Shown: positions 35,477-43,358 of the stretch, piece by piece
Position numbering within the stretch: the stretch's first letter is position 1
How the letters are laid out: each line of letters starts with the position of its first letter
Assembly: GCA_015233785.1 (NCBI GenBank)
Contig: JADFWT010000005.1
Span: forward strand, 1 to 56,409
Length of the DNA: 56,409 bases
Source of the DNA: Magnetococcales bacterium
Lineage (GTDB): Bacteria; Pseudomonadota; Magnetococcia; Magnetococcales; JADFWT01
Reading direction: 5' to 3'
Notes under the pieces: generated by a model
What the model saw: only the letters and a program-made list of their open reading frames with translations
What the model was told of the DNA's origin: nothing
Databases searched by the model: none
Program-made: the position numbers and the translations under genes

Positions 35477-36682
35477 ATGACGTTGAATATAGAAGAATAC
35501 AAAGTAAGGTTGAAGAAAAGACCTGCTGCCAGCGGAGTATTGATTATTCTGGCTGCCACTTTTGCCATGATTGTGGAGAACTCTCAATGGAGTATCCATT
35601 ATGATGCTTTTCTAAACATTCCTGTTACTTTGCGATTTTCTGATTTAATCATCGATAAACCGTTACTGTTTTGGATCAATGACGGATTAATGGCCATTTT
35701 TTTTCTCTTGGTGGGGTTGGAATTGAAACGTGAGATTCTGACGGGCAAACTCTCCAAGACAACCGACATCATTCTGCCAGTTGTCGCTGCAGTTGGCGGT
35801 ATTGTCGTCCCGGCGGCTCTCTTTTGGTCATTCAACCACGACAACCCGTCTGCAATGGAGGTGTGGGCCATTCCAACCGCTACCAGCATTGCGTTTTCTC
35901 TTGCCATTCTGACTCTGTTGGGTGAACGAGTACCTTCCGCGCTTAAACTGTTTTTATTGAGTGTCGGCATCATTGGTGATCTTATTATTCTGCTTATCAT
36001 AGCATTTATATATACAACCAACTTGTCCACCTTATCACTTCTTATGGCAGGTAGTGCTTTAGCTATTCTATTCATTATGAATCGTATGGGCGTTAAAACA
36101 ATTGCAGGATATATACTAGTTGGCTTCCTGTTGTGGGTTGCTGTTCTGAAATCAGGCGTCCATGCAACTTTAGCCGGTGCCGCCATGGCAATCGCCATCC
36201 CGATTCAAACAGAGACCGGTGAGTTGTCCCCTTTATCTTTGATGGAACAAGATCTCAAACATTTTGTGGGCCTTGGGATATTGCCTCTTTTTGCCTTTGC
36301 CAATGCTGGGATTTCCCTCAACGGGTTTTCTCTATCCAGCGTGCTAGACCCTGTTCCACTGGGTATCGCGGTGGGGCTTTTCTTAGGTAAACAACTGGGT
36401 GTATTCGGTTTTGTCTGGATCATAGTCAAGAGTGGATTAGCTCAAATGCCGGAAGGGCTGAGTTGGCAACATCTGTATGGTGTAGCGCTTCTTTGCGGTG
36501 TTGGTTTTACCATGAGCCTGTTTATTAGTTCTCTGGCCTTTGAACACAGTGGATGGTCCATTATTTCCGGGACGGCTGATGCGGAAATTATCCGACTGGG
36601 AATATTTATTGGATCCACGACTTCTGGTGTCCTTGGCTATTTGTACTTGCACAATATACTTCCACAAAAGAACAACCCATAA
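35477..36682 (+). CDS. NhaA paralogue lacking canonical aspartates
   Basis: 401 residues, full-length NhaA topology with about 12 helices. Most landmarks are present, such as KSGVHATLAGA, LPLFAFANAG and GLFLGKQLGV (the Lys300 equivalent). The motif ATDIAFAL is ATSIAFSL (Asp133 to Ser in E. coli numbering), and IIDDL is IIGDL (Asp163 to Gly). Asp164 is retained. These residues are central to Na+ binding and proton exchange, so activity or stoichiometry should differ from classic NhaA. The region is more AT-rich than the intact nhaA that follows. The ATG at 35477 aligns best with the neighbouring paralogue. Confidence 0.83.
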   Translation: MTLNIEEYKVRLKKRPAASGVLIILAATFAMIVENSQWSIHYDAFLNIPVTLRFSDLIIDKPLLFWINDGLMAIFFLLVGLELKREILTGKLSKTTDIILPVVAAVGGIVVPAALFWSFNHDNPSAMEVWAIPTATSIAFSLAILTLLGERVPSALKLFLLSVGIIGDLIILLIIAFIYTTNLSTLSLLMAGSALAILFIMNRMGVKTIAGYILVGFLLWVAVLKSGVHATLAGAAMAIAIPIQTETGELSPLSLMEQDLKHFVGLGILPLFAFANAGISLNGFSLSSVLDPVPLGIAVGLFLGKQLGVFGFVWIIVKSGLAQMPEGLSWQHLYGVALLCGVGFTMSLFISSLAFEHSGWSIISGTADAEIIRLGIFIGSTTSGVLGYLYLHNILPQKNNP

Positions 36683-36698
36683 TCGTTGAGGTTTAGCG

Positions 36699-37940
36699 AT
36701 GCATTCTCAAATCAGAAATATGCTCCATAACCCAGCCGTGAGTGGCGTTCTGATATTTCTGGCAGCTGTGGCGGCCATGGCCGTAGAGAACTCCGTCTGG
36801 AACATCTACTACAACGCATTTCTCAACACGCCGGTTGTGGTTCAGATTGGTGAGTTAAAGATCGCCAAACCCTTGTTGCTCTGGATCAATGATGGCTTGA
36901 TGGCCATCTTCTTTCTCCTAGTGGGTTTGGAGCTGAAACGAGAGTTCTTTGAGGGAGAGCTGTCTCAACCTTCAAATGTAATCCTTCCCGTGGTGGGTGC
37001 CATTGGAGGCATTGCCCTACCGGCCGGTATCTACATCATGTTGAACCAAGGCAATCCGGATGCGCTGAGTGGATGGGCTGTTCCAACCGCCACCGATATC
37101 GCTTTTGCATTGGGAATTCTCGCACTATTGGGCAAGCGTGTACCAACGGCTTTGAAGCTGTTTCTCCTGACCCTGGCCATCATTGATGATCTGGCTGCCA
37201 TCGTCATCATCGCCTTTATTTATACCAGCGATTTGGCCACCCACTCTCTTATGATTGCTGGCGGTGCCATCGTGGTGCTCGTGATGATGAACCGTCTCCT
37301 GGGTATAAAAGGGATCGGCGGTTATCTTTTCGTTGGGGGTGTGCTTTGGGTCGCCGTATTGAAATCCGGAGTACATGCAACACTGGCCGGCGTTGTCCTC
37401 GGCATGTTAATCCCTTTGAAAGGAGATTCTGAACAGCTCTCGCCGCTTCATCGGCTGGAACATGAACTCCATCCTTTGGTGGGATTGGGCATACTTCCCC
37501 TGTTCGCCTTCGCCAATGCCGGGGTTTCCCTGGAGGGGCTTGGACTTTCCGTTCTATTGGATCCCGTTCCGCTTGGCATTGCGTTGGGCCTATTCCTTGG
37601 CAAACAGATCGGTGTGTTCGGTTTTGTATGGGCCGCCATCGTGACTGGCCTAGCCAAACGACCCGCAGGTTTTACCTGGGGGCAACTCTACGGTGTGGCA
37701 ATGCTCTGTGGAGTCGGCTTTACCATGAGTCTGTTTATCAGCTCACTAGCCTTTGAACAAAGCGGCGCGACGATCATTTCAGGTGCGCCAGATGCAGGAA
37801 GCGCCCGATTGGGAATTCTCAGCGGTTCCATCATTTCCGGGATCCTCGGGTACATTCTGTTGCGCCTTTCTCTGCCAAAACCTCAGCAGGAGAATGCCGA
37901 GGAGAAGGAGGAGGAACAAGGTACATCCCATGCCCACTGA
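36699..37940 (+). CDS. nhaA: Na+/H+ antiporter NhaA
   Basis: 413 residues. All the key residues are present: ATDIAFALG (Asp133), AIIDDLAAIVI (Asp163/Asp164) and GLFLGKQIGV (Lys300). It exports Na+ or Li+ in exchange for two protons at alkaline pH. It starts 16 bases after the degenerate paralogue and overlaps the aldehyde dehydrogenase start by 11 bases. The hydrophilic C-terminal tail (about 20 residues, Glu-rich) is slightly extended. Probably under the NhaR-like regulator encoded nearby. Confidence 0.92.
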   Translation: MHSQIRNMLHNPAVSGVLIFLAAVAAMAVENSVWNIYYNAFLNTPVVVQIGELKIAKPLLLWINDGLMAIFFLLVGLELKREFFEGELSQPSNVILPVVGAIGGIALPAGIYIMLNQGNPDALSGWAVPTATDIAFALGILALLGKRVPTALKLFLLTLAIIDDLAAIVIIAFIYTSDLATHSLMIAGGAIVVLVMMNRLLGIKGIGGYLFVGGVLWVAVLKSGVHATLAGVVLGMLIPLKGDSEQLSPLHRLEHELHPLVGLGILPLFAFANAGVSLEGLGLSVLLDPVPLGIALGLFLGKQIGVFGFVWAAIVTGLAKRPAGFTWGQLYGVAMLCGVGFTMSLFISSLAFEQSGATIISGAPDAGSARLGILSGSIISGILGYILLRLSLPKPQQENAEEKEEEQGTSHAH

Positions 37941-39318
37941 ATCCCTCACCGTAGTCAACCCATATGATCAGAAGCCCATCGGAACCATACCTCTGGTCGC
38001 TTGGTCCACAGTGGATCGATACCTTGAGCAGGCGTGGGATCTATTCAGACAACGAGATCGCTGGCTGCCTGCATATCATCGTATAGAGATTCTCGAAGTC
38101 ACTGCGCAGATCATGGCATCCCGCCAGGAGGAGCTGGCCTTTCAGATCGCCAATGAGGGAGGAAAACCGCTCGCTGATGCCCGTGTGGAGGTCACACGCG
38201 CCATTGAGGGTGTAAAATGGTGTGTCCGTGAGCTATCCCACATGACCGGACAGGAAATCCCCATGGATCTTACCGAGGCTGGAGCCGGGCGCATCGCCTT
38301 CTCCACGCGGGAACCCATCGGCCCCGTGGTGACTGTCTCGGCTTTCAATCATCCGCTCAATCTGATCGTACACCAAGTGGCACCCGCCGTGGCCGTGGGG
38401 TGCCCGGTACTCGTTAAACCGGCTCCAGACACACCTCTTTCCTGCCGCGCCTTTGTTGACATTCTCTATGAGGCAGGTCTGCCGGAGGAATGGGTTCGCA
38501 ACGTAGTATGCGATATTCCCACAGCAGAACGCATGATTGCCGACAAACGCGTAGCGTTTTTTTCATTCATCGGTTCAGGACAGGTCGGCTGGATGCTGCG
38601 ATCCAAGCTTGCCCCCGGAACGCGCTGCGCTCTGGAGCATGGTGGTGTTGCGCCGGTTATCGTCGATCGAGATGTCGATCTAAACCATCTGATTCCATCC
38701 ATTTTGAAGGGGGGCTTTTACCACTCAGGGCAGGTGTGCGTCTCTGTTCAGCGGGTCTTTGCACCGAGCGACTTGGCCGGAGAGATTGCCGAACGATTAG
38801 CCGAGGAAGCATCCAAGCTGAACGTCGGCAACGCCATTGAAGAGACCACCCAGTGTGGACCACTGATTCGACCGCTGGAGGTGAACCGCGTGGATGAATG
38901 GATTCATGAAGCGGTCTCTTCAGGCGCATCCCTTCTTTGTGGCGGAAAGCCCCTGGGTAAAACCACCTACGCGCCCACCGTATTGTTGAATCCTTCCAGC
39001 GACTGTCGTGTTTCGACACAAGAGATCTTCGGCCCGGTGGTCAATGTCTACGAATATGAGCAGATTGATGCGGCCATCAAGCAAGCGAACGCGCTCCCTT
39101 ATGCCTTCCAGGCTGCCGTGTTTACCGATCGCCTGAACGTTGCCATGAAGGCGGTTCGAAACCTGGATGCCACGGCGGTAATGGTCAATGACCACACGGC
39201 GTTTCGCGTCGACTGGATGCCCTTTGCCGGACGTCGTGAATCGGGACTCGGTGTGGGGGGGATCGGCCATTCCATGCACGATATGACCCAGAACAAAATG
39301 GCCGTCATTCGATTATGA
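37930..39318 (+). CDS. Aldehyde dehydrogenase family protein
   Basis: 462 residues, NAD(P)-dependent ALDH fold. PIGPVVTVSAFNHPLNL is the substrate/cofactor loop, LEHGG holds the general-base Glu, GQVCVSVQRVF the catalytic Cys, and QEIFGPVVNVY the C-terminal NAD-side motif. It oxidises an aldehyde to an acid; the natural substrate is unknown. The ATG at 37930 lies inside the end of nhaA, preceded by AAGGAGGAGG, so it is coupled to nhaA. It may remove aldehydes formed during stress. Confidence 0.88.
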   Translation: MPTESLTVVNPYDQKPIGTIPLVAWSTVDRYLEQAWDLFRQRDRWLPAYHRIEILEVTAQIMASRQEELAFQIANEGGKPLADARVEVTRAIEGVKWCVRELSHMTGQEIPMDLTEAGAGRIAFSTREPIGPVVTVSAFNHPLNLIVHQVAPAVAVGCPVLVKPAPDTPLSCRAFVDILYEAGLPEEWVRNVVCDIPTAERMIADKRVAFFSFIGSGQVGWMLRSKLAPGTRCALEHGGVAPVIVDRDVDLNHLIPSILKGGFYHSGQVCVSVQRVFAPSDLAGEIAERLAEEASKLNVGNAIEETTQCGPLIRPLEVNRVDEWIHEAVSSGASLLCGGKPLGKTTYAPTVLLNPSSDCRVSTQEIFGPVVNVYEYEQIDAAIKQANALPYAFQAAVFTDRLNVAMKAVRNLDATAVMVNDHTAFRVDWMPFAGRRESGLGVGGIGHSMHDMTQNKMAVIRL

Positions 39319-39366
39319 TTCTGAGAAAAACGTGCAGCTAGCAATCTAATCCATTCTCTTCCAACA

Positions 39367-39973
39367 CACTCGATGATCAAGTTTTTCGGGCTTGACACAT
39401 CGCACTACATTTTTACAGCGTGATATTTCAAGGATGGCGTAGGCTCCAACCGTCCAAGATCACGCCCTACCATATGCTTTCCCGATTCATTGAGTTGGAA
39501 GAGCGCATGGAAGGCCGTCGTAATCTGTTCAAGGTGTCGCTGCGGGTCCGGCGACTTGGCCAGATCCTGGCAAACGGTCAATACCCCTTCGAGCCTAACA
39601 AAATTGATCATACTTCCAACGGTATACGCGGGTCGCTTGTGCCTTAGGTTGGCCAGTTGGTTCGGTTGCATCAGGAGGCAATGATCGACCAGAAGTGCCA
39701 AGCTGCGTGATGACCTGGACGCCACCGAAGATGGAGGACGCCAGATTCACAAAAGCGGCATGACCATAGAGTGCATCTGCCAGAACGCATTTGACGGTCA
39801 CCGAATCATGATGTTCACGAAACTGATTCAACAGGTGCAATGCCAGTTCCCATTTGGTTGGAAAGCCAAGAGACCGCGCTGGTTCCTTGGGGCGCTCCTT
39901 CTTTGGAGTCGGTGTGGATGACGTTGTCACCACCTCCTATCGCGTCAAGCCCGAAAAACTTGATCATCGAGTG
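39367..39973. mobile_element. Internally deleted insertion sequence with ~30 bp terminal inverted repeats
   Basis: The ends are inverted copies of each other: 39367-39398 begins CACTCGATGATCAAG and its complement ends at 39973, with about 30 consecutive matching bases. Only 607 bases lie between the outer ends, too short for a working transposase, and the inside holds transposase fragments in different frames. No clear target duplication is visible. The right end stops one base short of the ccdB stop codon. It could still be moved by a complete relative elsewhere. Confidence 0.8.
39405..39933 (-). pseudogene. DDE transposase fragments (IS4-like)
   Basis: One minus-strand frame (39595-39933) contains FPTKWELALHLLNQFREHHD, VKCVLADALYGHAAFV and FGGVQVITQL, a piece of a DDE-type transposase including a catalytic Asp (ADALYGH). 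A second frame (39405-39725) reads INFVRLEGVLTVCQDLAKSP, apparently the C-terminal part. The N-terminus and linking parts are missing, consistent with internal deletion plus frameshift. Confidence 0.7.
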
Positions 39974-39974
39974 A

Positions 39975-40283
39975 TTAGATGCCGGTAAAGAGTAGATCGA
40001 TGGCGGCAATGATCTCGCTACGCATTTCGCTAAGATTGCCCATTTTTAGTTTCAGTTCAGCGGTGCTGATGGCTGCCATTTCCGAGGTGGAGAAGTAGTA
40101 GGTTCCCAACGCCCATTCAATGGTGGGTTGGAGAATGCGAATCGGCTTTTGCCCAGGGTCCAGCGGTCGAATGGGGATCACCACGCGAGTGTTCATGTCA
40201 TCCAGCAGATCACTCTGAATATCCACCAGAAAGATCTCCGGCTTGCCGCGTTTTTTGTATTGATAGAAGTCGAACTGGGCCAT
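39975..40283 (-). CDS. ccdB: CcdB-type toxin (gyrase poison)
   Basis: 102 residues. FDFYQYKKRGKPEIFLVDIQ, TRVVIPIRPL and the C-terminal EIIAAIDLLFTGI match CcdB, whose last residues contact GyrA. The start overlaps the ccdA stop by one base (TGATG). The stop is directly next to the IS right end, yet the C-terminus is complete, so the toxin is probably functional. Confidence 0.85.
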   Translation of the reverse strand: MAQFDFYQYKKRGKPEIFLVDIQSDLLDDMNTRVVIPIRPLDPGQKPIRILQPTIEWALGTYYFSTSEMAAISTAELKLKMGNLSEMRSEIIAAIDLLFTGI

Positions 40284-40531
40284 CAGAACTGTCTCAACTG
40301 TTTACCGAACACATCCACTTCGAAAATACGGGTGTTGTACTGGTCAATGGCCTCCTTGTTCTCCTCTTTCCAGGCTTGACGTTGACGTTTAGCGACCAAC
40401 TCAGCGAGGTGGGCCTCCAGCTCCCGTGAGAGGTTAATCTTGAGGGATTTGGCTTGAGCGACAAGATCGCTGTTCATGCGTACGTTGACCGGACGCTTTG
40501 GCGCTGTGACATCAAATTGAGCTTGAGACAT
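40283..40531 (-). CDS. ccdA: CcdA-type antitoxin
   Basis: 82 residues. The N-terminal ribbon-helix-helix part (KRPVNVRMNSDLVAQAKSLK) binds DNA. The C-terminal tail (WKEENKEAIDQYNTRIFEVD) is the flexible CcdB-binding segment and retains the typical W-x-x-E-N-x-x-A-I pattern. The ATG at 40531 has GGAGA upstream. It precedes and is coupled to ccdB, the usual order for autoregulation. Confidence 0.85.
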   Translation of the reverse strand: MSQAQFDVTAPKRPVNVRMNSDLVAQAKSLKINLSRELEAHLAELVAKRQRQAWKEENKEAIDQYNTRIFEVDVFGKQLRQF

Positions 40532-40650
40532 GGTGTCTCTCCAGATGCATAGGAAAAGTGGACATAAAAGACGCATATATTATGCGCTCATTTAAGGTGT
40601 TATTCAAGAAATGGCTGATCTGACCACATTTCAACAACCGCCTGGAGGAG

Positions 40651-41085
40651 ATGACCCGAAAGATTGACGCCACCCTGGCGCATCTGCGAATTGAAAGCGC
40701 CACACATTGTGCGTACATTCGACCGGGGGACCGTCATTCGCAGTCGGGATGGATTCTGGTTGGCGATTCCAACCCCCAGAGCACCGAGATGGGGCACCAA
40801 TCGCAAGCGGATCAACCTCTCCAACTTTCCCGAGCATCGATTTGGACCATTGCGGTTTGTCTATCGCCGATCAGGGCCATCCCTATTGGTGGTGGACAGC
40901 GTGCGCATCGGGGCCAAGACGGGTCGTATTGGTCGTCGGGCCAAAGGGGGCGCTTACACCAAGCGAGGGCGCATGTTAATCGGATCTTTCCGGCGCTGTT
41001 CGACCAGCTCCAGGGAGCCGCCTACGCACCCCGTGATGGCTCGGTGGTCATTCTTGAAGCTATGAATGAGCATGCCAACGGCTAA
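40651..41085 (+). pseudogene. Phage tail-region protein remnant (DUF6441-like)
   Basis: One frame (from about 40724) has GTVIRSRDGFWLAIPTPRAP and NFPEHRFGPLRFVYRR, then LLVVDSVRIGAKTGRIGRRA, resembling the phage structural family DUF6441. The expected C-terminal part continues in another frame, and the N-terminal Met at 40651 belongs to that frame. This indicates frameshifts. With the tape-measure-like piece at 41700, it marks a decayed prophage or gene-transfer-agent tail module. Confidence 0.5.
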
Positions 41086-41393
41086 TCATCCTGAAGGAGC
41101 TCAGGAAGATCACGCGCCCCGTGAAGAACCCGAAGAACCAACGGTGGCCTCTCATCGGCATCGTAGACCAGAATGTAAGGAGATCCAGCCATGCTCAAAA
41201 ACTGGACGGGCGGATCGGCCAACTCTTCACGGGTGAAGCCTATTTCAGGATAATCCCCAAGTCGTCCCAATGCATCATCCAGAAAGTTGTGAGAAGCGTA
41301 TGCGGCATCAGGGTTTCGTTCTGCAAGCCACTTGATAATCTCTATGAGATCGCGCCGGGCCTGTGGTGATAGCGTTGCGGAAGGACTTTTCAC
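41082..41393 (-). CDS. parE: ParE/RelE-family toxin
   Basis: 103 residues. LSPQARRDLIEIIKWLAERN, an N-terminal helical hairpin, then YPEIGFTREEL and YILVYDADERPPLVLRVLHG ARDLP, the usual ParE beta-sheet core and tail. The start is GTG, overlapping the parD stop by four bases (GTGA). ParE toxins inhibit gyrase. Together with ccdB the island would carry two predicted gyrase-directed toxins within 1.4 kb. Confidence 0.82.
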   Translation of the reverse strand: MKSPSATLSPQARRDLIEIIKWLAERNPDAAYASHNFLDDALGRLGDYPEIGFTREELADPPVQFLSMAGSPYILVYDADERPPLVLRVLHGARDLPELLQDD

Positions 41394-41641
41394 TTGGCAG
41401 CTTTATCAATGATGGTTTTCATCTCATCCAGCACGCTTTTAGCCGTATGAACGCCTTCTCGTTTAGCTTCATCGCGGACTGTATCTAGCATAGCGTTGAA
41501 TCGGTGGCGACGATCTTCTCGCTCTTGTAAAAGGCGCAACCCCATACGCACCACCTCACTAACGTTGTTGTAACGCCCGTCTGCTACACAGGTGCGTGCG
41601 AAGGTTTCGAGTTCAGTGGTTAGACTAACGTTGGTGCCCAT
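41390..41641 (-). CDS. parD: ParD-family antitoxin
   Basis: 83 residues. LTTELETFARTCVADGRYNN and VSEVVRMGLRLLQERE form the ribbon-helix-helix domain of ParD (CC2985 type). The acidic and basic C-terminal tail would wrap the toxin. GGAGG precedes the ATG at 41641 at good spacing. It lies divergently 58 bases from the start of the tail-gene remnant, so the pair appears to have inserted into the phage region. Confidence 0.82.
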   Translation of the reverse strand: MGTNVSLTTELETFARTCVADGRYNNVSEVVRMGLRLLQEREDRRHRFNAMLDTVRDEAKREGVHTAKSVLDEMKTIIDKAAK

Positions 41642-41699
41642 TTTGGCCTCCAATATCAAAGATTGACATAGTCCCCGATTTTCTCCTGAAGTGGGAATA

Positions 41700-42026
41700 A
41701 TGTCCAGTACGAAACGCCAATACTCCGTCCGCCTCGCCGTAGAGGTCGGCAAGCGTGTGGTGGCTACTCTGGAGGATGTGGGGCGACGTGGCGATCGTTC
41801 TTTAAAGAAGATCGAAAATGCCTCCCAGCGCGCTACCACGGAGCTGAGATCGCTGGATCGGAGGCTCTCCTCAGGCTTTCGCGCCATGGTCTTGGCTGCT
41901 GGGGCTTATATCTCAGTGGATCTGGCCACCTGGGCCGAGATGGCGCGGGTGCTTTCCGTGCGCCCTCGGGGTGAACCAGTTGAGATTGTGTCGGTACTGG
42001 AGAGTGCCGTGGTCCATATCAACTGA
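41700..42026 (+). pseudogene. Phage tail tape-measure-like N-terminal fragment
   Basis: The start STKRQYSVRLAVEVGKRVVA, followed by DVGRRGDRSLKKIENAS, is typical of tail tape-measure N-termini. After only about 70 residues it changes to unrelated sequence (ATWAEMARVLSVRPRGEPVE) and stops at 109 residues, whereas the full protein would exceed 500. An internal deletion has probably joined two tail genes. Confidence 0.5.
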
Positions 42027-42121
42027 TTGTGGAAAGAGCAGGTTGGGTTTGGCCTGGTGTGCGTCTGATGTGCTCCATTGGACCCAGATTAGAGATTAAA
42101 AACGTATTTCGACCATCTCCT

Positions 42122-42149
42122 CTTGAAATTAGAAATCGAATCCCTATCT
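42122..42149 (+). promoter_or_regulatory. RpoH-type heat-shock promoter upstream of hsp20-dnaJ
   Basis: CTTG (42122-42125), exactly 17 bases, then CCTATCT (42143-42149). This matches every fixed position of the alphaproteobacterial RpoH consensus CTTG-N17-CYTATNT. It lies about 70 bases before the hsp20 start at 42219. Confidence 0.75.
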
Positions 42150-42218
42150 CAAGGATAGGCAATGACGAATCGATGTCGTGCGCATCATCCATTCTCGTAT
42201 TCGGAAAAGGAGGGGAAC

Positions 42219-42761
42219 ATGTTGAATATGTCCTGTGGATCCACCCTTGCCGGGTGCGGTGTCGGGTCGGTCCGTCCTATATGGAATGTACCATCCGCAC
42301 CTTATGGACTCTCTTCCACTGCCAGTCCAATGAGTATTCGGACTGATATTCTTGAGGACCATGGCAAGATCACATTCTCAATTGATGTGCCGGGCATCCA
42401 CCAAAAAGACTTGCGTGTCACCATTGAACCGGGCTGTCTTTCAATTCGTGGAATACGCTACTACAGTCACCGAAAAAACAATCCGTTTCGTCGAAAAGAG
42501 TGGGCAAGTGGCGCATTTCTGCGCACCTTTCATCTACAGGATGGGTTATTGCTGGATAAGACCAAGGCATCTGTACGTCGTGGGGTGTTGACCGTGATGA
42601 TCCCCAAAAGCGATGAAGCAAAACCACGACAAATCATGGTCCATGATGACACCCATGTCACAAGAACCGTTCGGTTGGAAAAACGATCCTGGAAGGCCGT
42701 GATGGATGAGTGGTGGGGTCATGCGGCCGCCAAGATAAACCGTCTCTTTGGAAAAAGGTGA
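42219..42761 (+). CDS. Hsp20/alpha-crystallin small heat-shock protein, C-terminally extended
   Basis: 180 residues. The alpha-crystallin domain runs from [20 protein letters not shown] to [16 protein letters not shown] (about 50-140), with the conserved A-x-x-x-x-G-V-L ([10 protein letters not shown]). About 40 extra residues at the C-terminus are basic and aromatic-rich ([20 protein letters not shown]), unlike typical Hsp20 tails. GGAGGGG precedes the ATG. The start of the DnaJ-like gene follows within 45 bases, forming a small chaperone operon under an RpoH-type promoter. Confidence 0.85.
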   Translation: MLNMSCGSTLAGCGVGSVRPIWNVPSAPYGLSSTASPMSIRTDILEDHGKITFSIDVPGIHQKDLRVTIEPGCLSIRGIRYYSHRKNNPFRRKEWASGAFLRTFHLQDGLLLDKTKASVRRGVLTVMIPKSDEAKPRQIMVHDDTHVTRTVRLEKRSWKAVMDEWWGHAAAKINRLFGKR

Positions 42762-42804
42762 GCTTCTGGAGTCCAGTCAAGAGACGTTGAATAAGGAGTG
42801 TGTC

Positions 42805-43296
42805 ATGGGCGCTGAATTCAAGGATTACTACAAAGTCCTGGGTGTGGATGAATCCGCCGGACAGGATGAGATTAAACGCGCCTTTCGCACCCTGGCGCGC
42901 AAACACCATCCTGATGTCAATAAGGGCCGGGATCATGAAGCGCGCTTCAAGGAGGTTTCAGAAGCGTATGAGGTGCTCGGTGATGATAATAAACGTGCAG
43001 AGTATGACCAGCTGTATGCTTACTGGAAACATGGTGGCTCGTTTAACGGAGCTCCAGGCTATGAGGGAAATGGAGGCTTTGAATTTCACCAGACCGGCTC
43101 CGGCGTCAATTTTGAAGAACTGTTCAGCCGCTTGTTCGGAGAGAGGTCTGGCACTTCAGGAGCTGCTGAATGGTTTTCCGATTTTACGGGGCACAATGGT
43201 AACCATACATCCGGTTTTGGGGGATCTTTCAATTTCAACCCACAACCTCATCCCCCTGCCCATGAGATTGTCATGAATTCGTTCCTCCCTTTGTAG
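42805..43296 (+). CDS. CbpA/DnaJ-like J-domain protein, short form
   Basis: 163 residues. The J domain is complete ([20 protein letters not shown] ... HHPDVNK, with the HPD motif). A Gly/Phe-rich linker follows ([20 protein letters not shown]), and the protein ends there. CbpA proteins are about 300 residues with two beta-sandwich substrate domains, which are absent. It could stimulate DnaK ATPase activity but not hold clients by the usual route. AAGGAG precedes the ATG. It converges on dnaK at 43359. Confidence 0.82.
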   Translation: MGAEFKDYYKVLGVDESAGQDEIKRAFRTLARKHHPDVNKGRDHEARFKEVSEAYEVLGDDNKRAEYDQLYAYWKHGGSFNGAPGYEGNGGFEFHQTGSGVNFEELFSRLFGERSGTSGAAEWFSDFTGHNGNHTSGFGGSFNFNPQPHPPAHEIVMNSFLPL

Positions 43297-43305
43297 AAAA
43301 AAAAT

Positions 43306-43333
43306 CCCCCTCTCGGCACGGGCAGAGAGGGGG
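43306..43333 (-). terminator. Rho-independent terminator of dnaK
   Basis: A perfect nine-base stem (CCCCCTCTC at 43306-43314 pairing with GAGAGGGGG at 43325-43333) with a ten-base loop. Read on the minus strand it is followed by ATTTTTTTTC, the U-tract of an intrinsic terminator, 26 bases after the dnaK stop. Read on the plus strand it lacks a T-run. Confidence 0.8.
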
Positions 43334-43358
43334 AGAGGGGGATGAATGGCATGGGGGA

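Noticed and set aside
39360-39980. Target-site duplication around the deleted IS
   Set aside because: Flanking bases on the two sides do not match over any convincing length.
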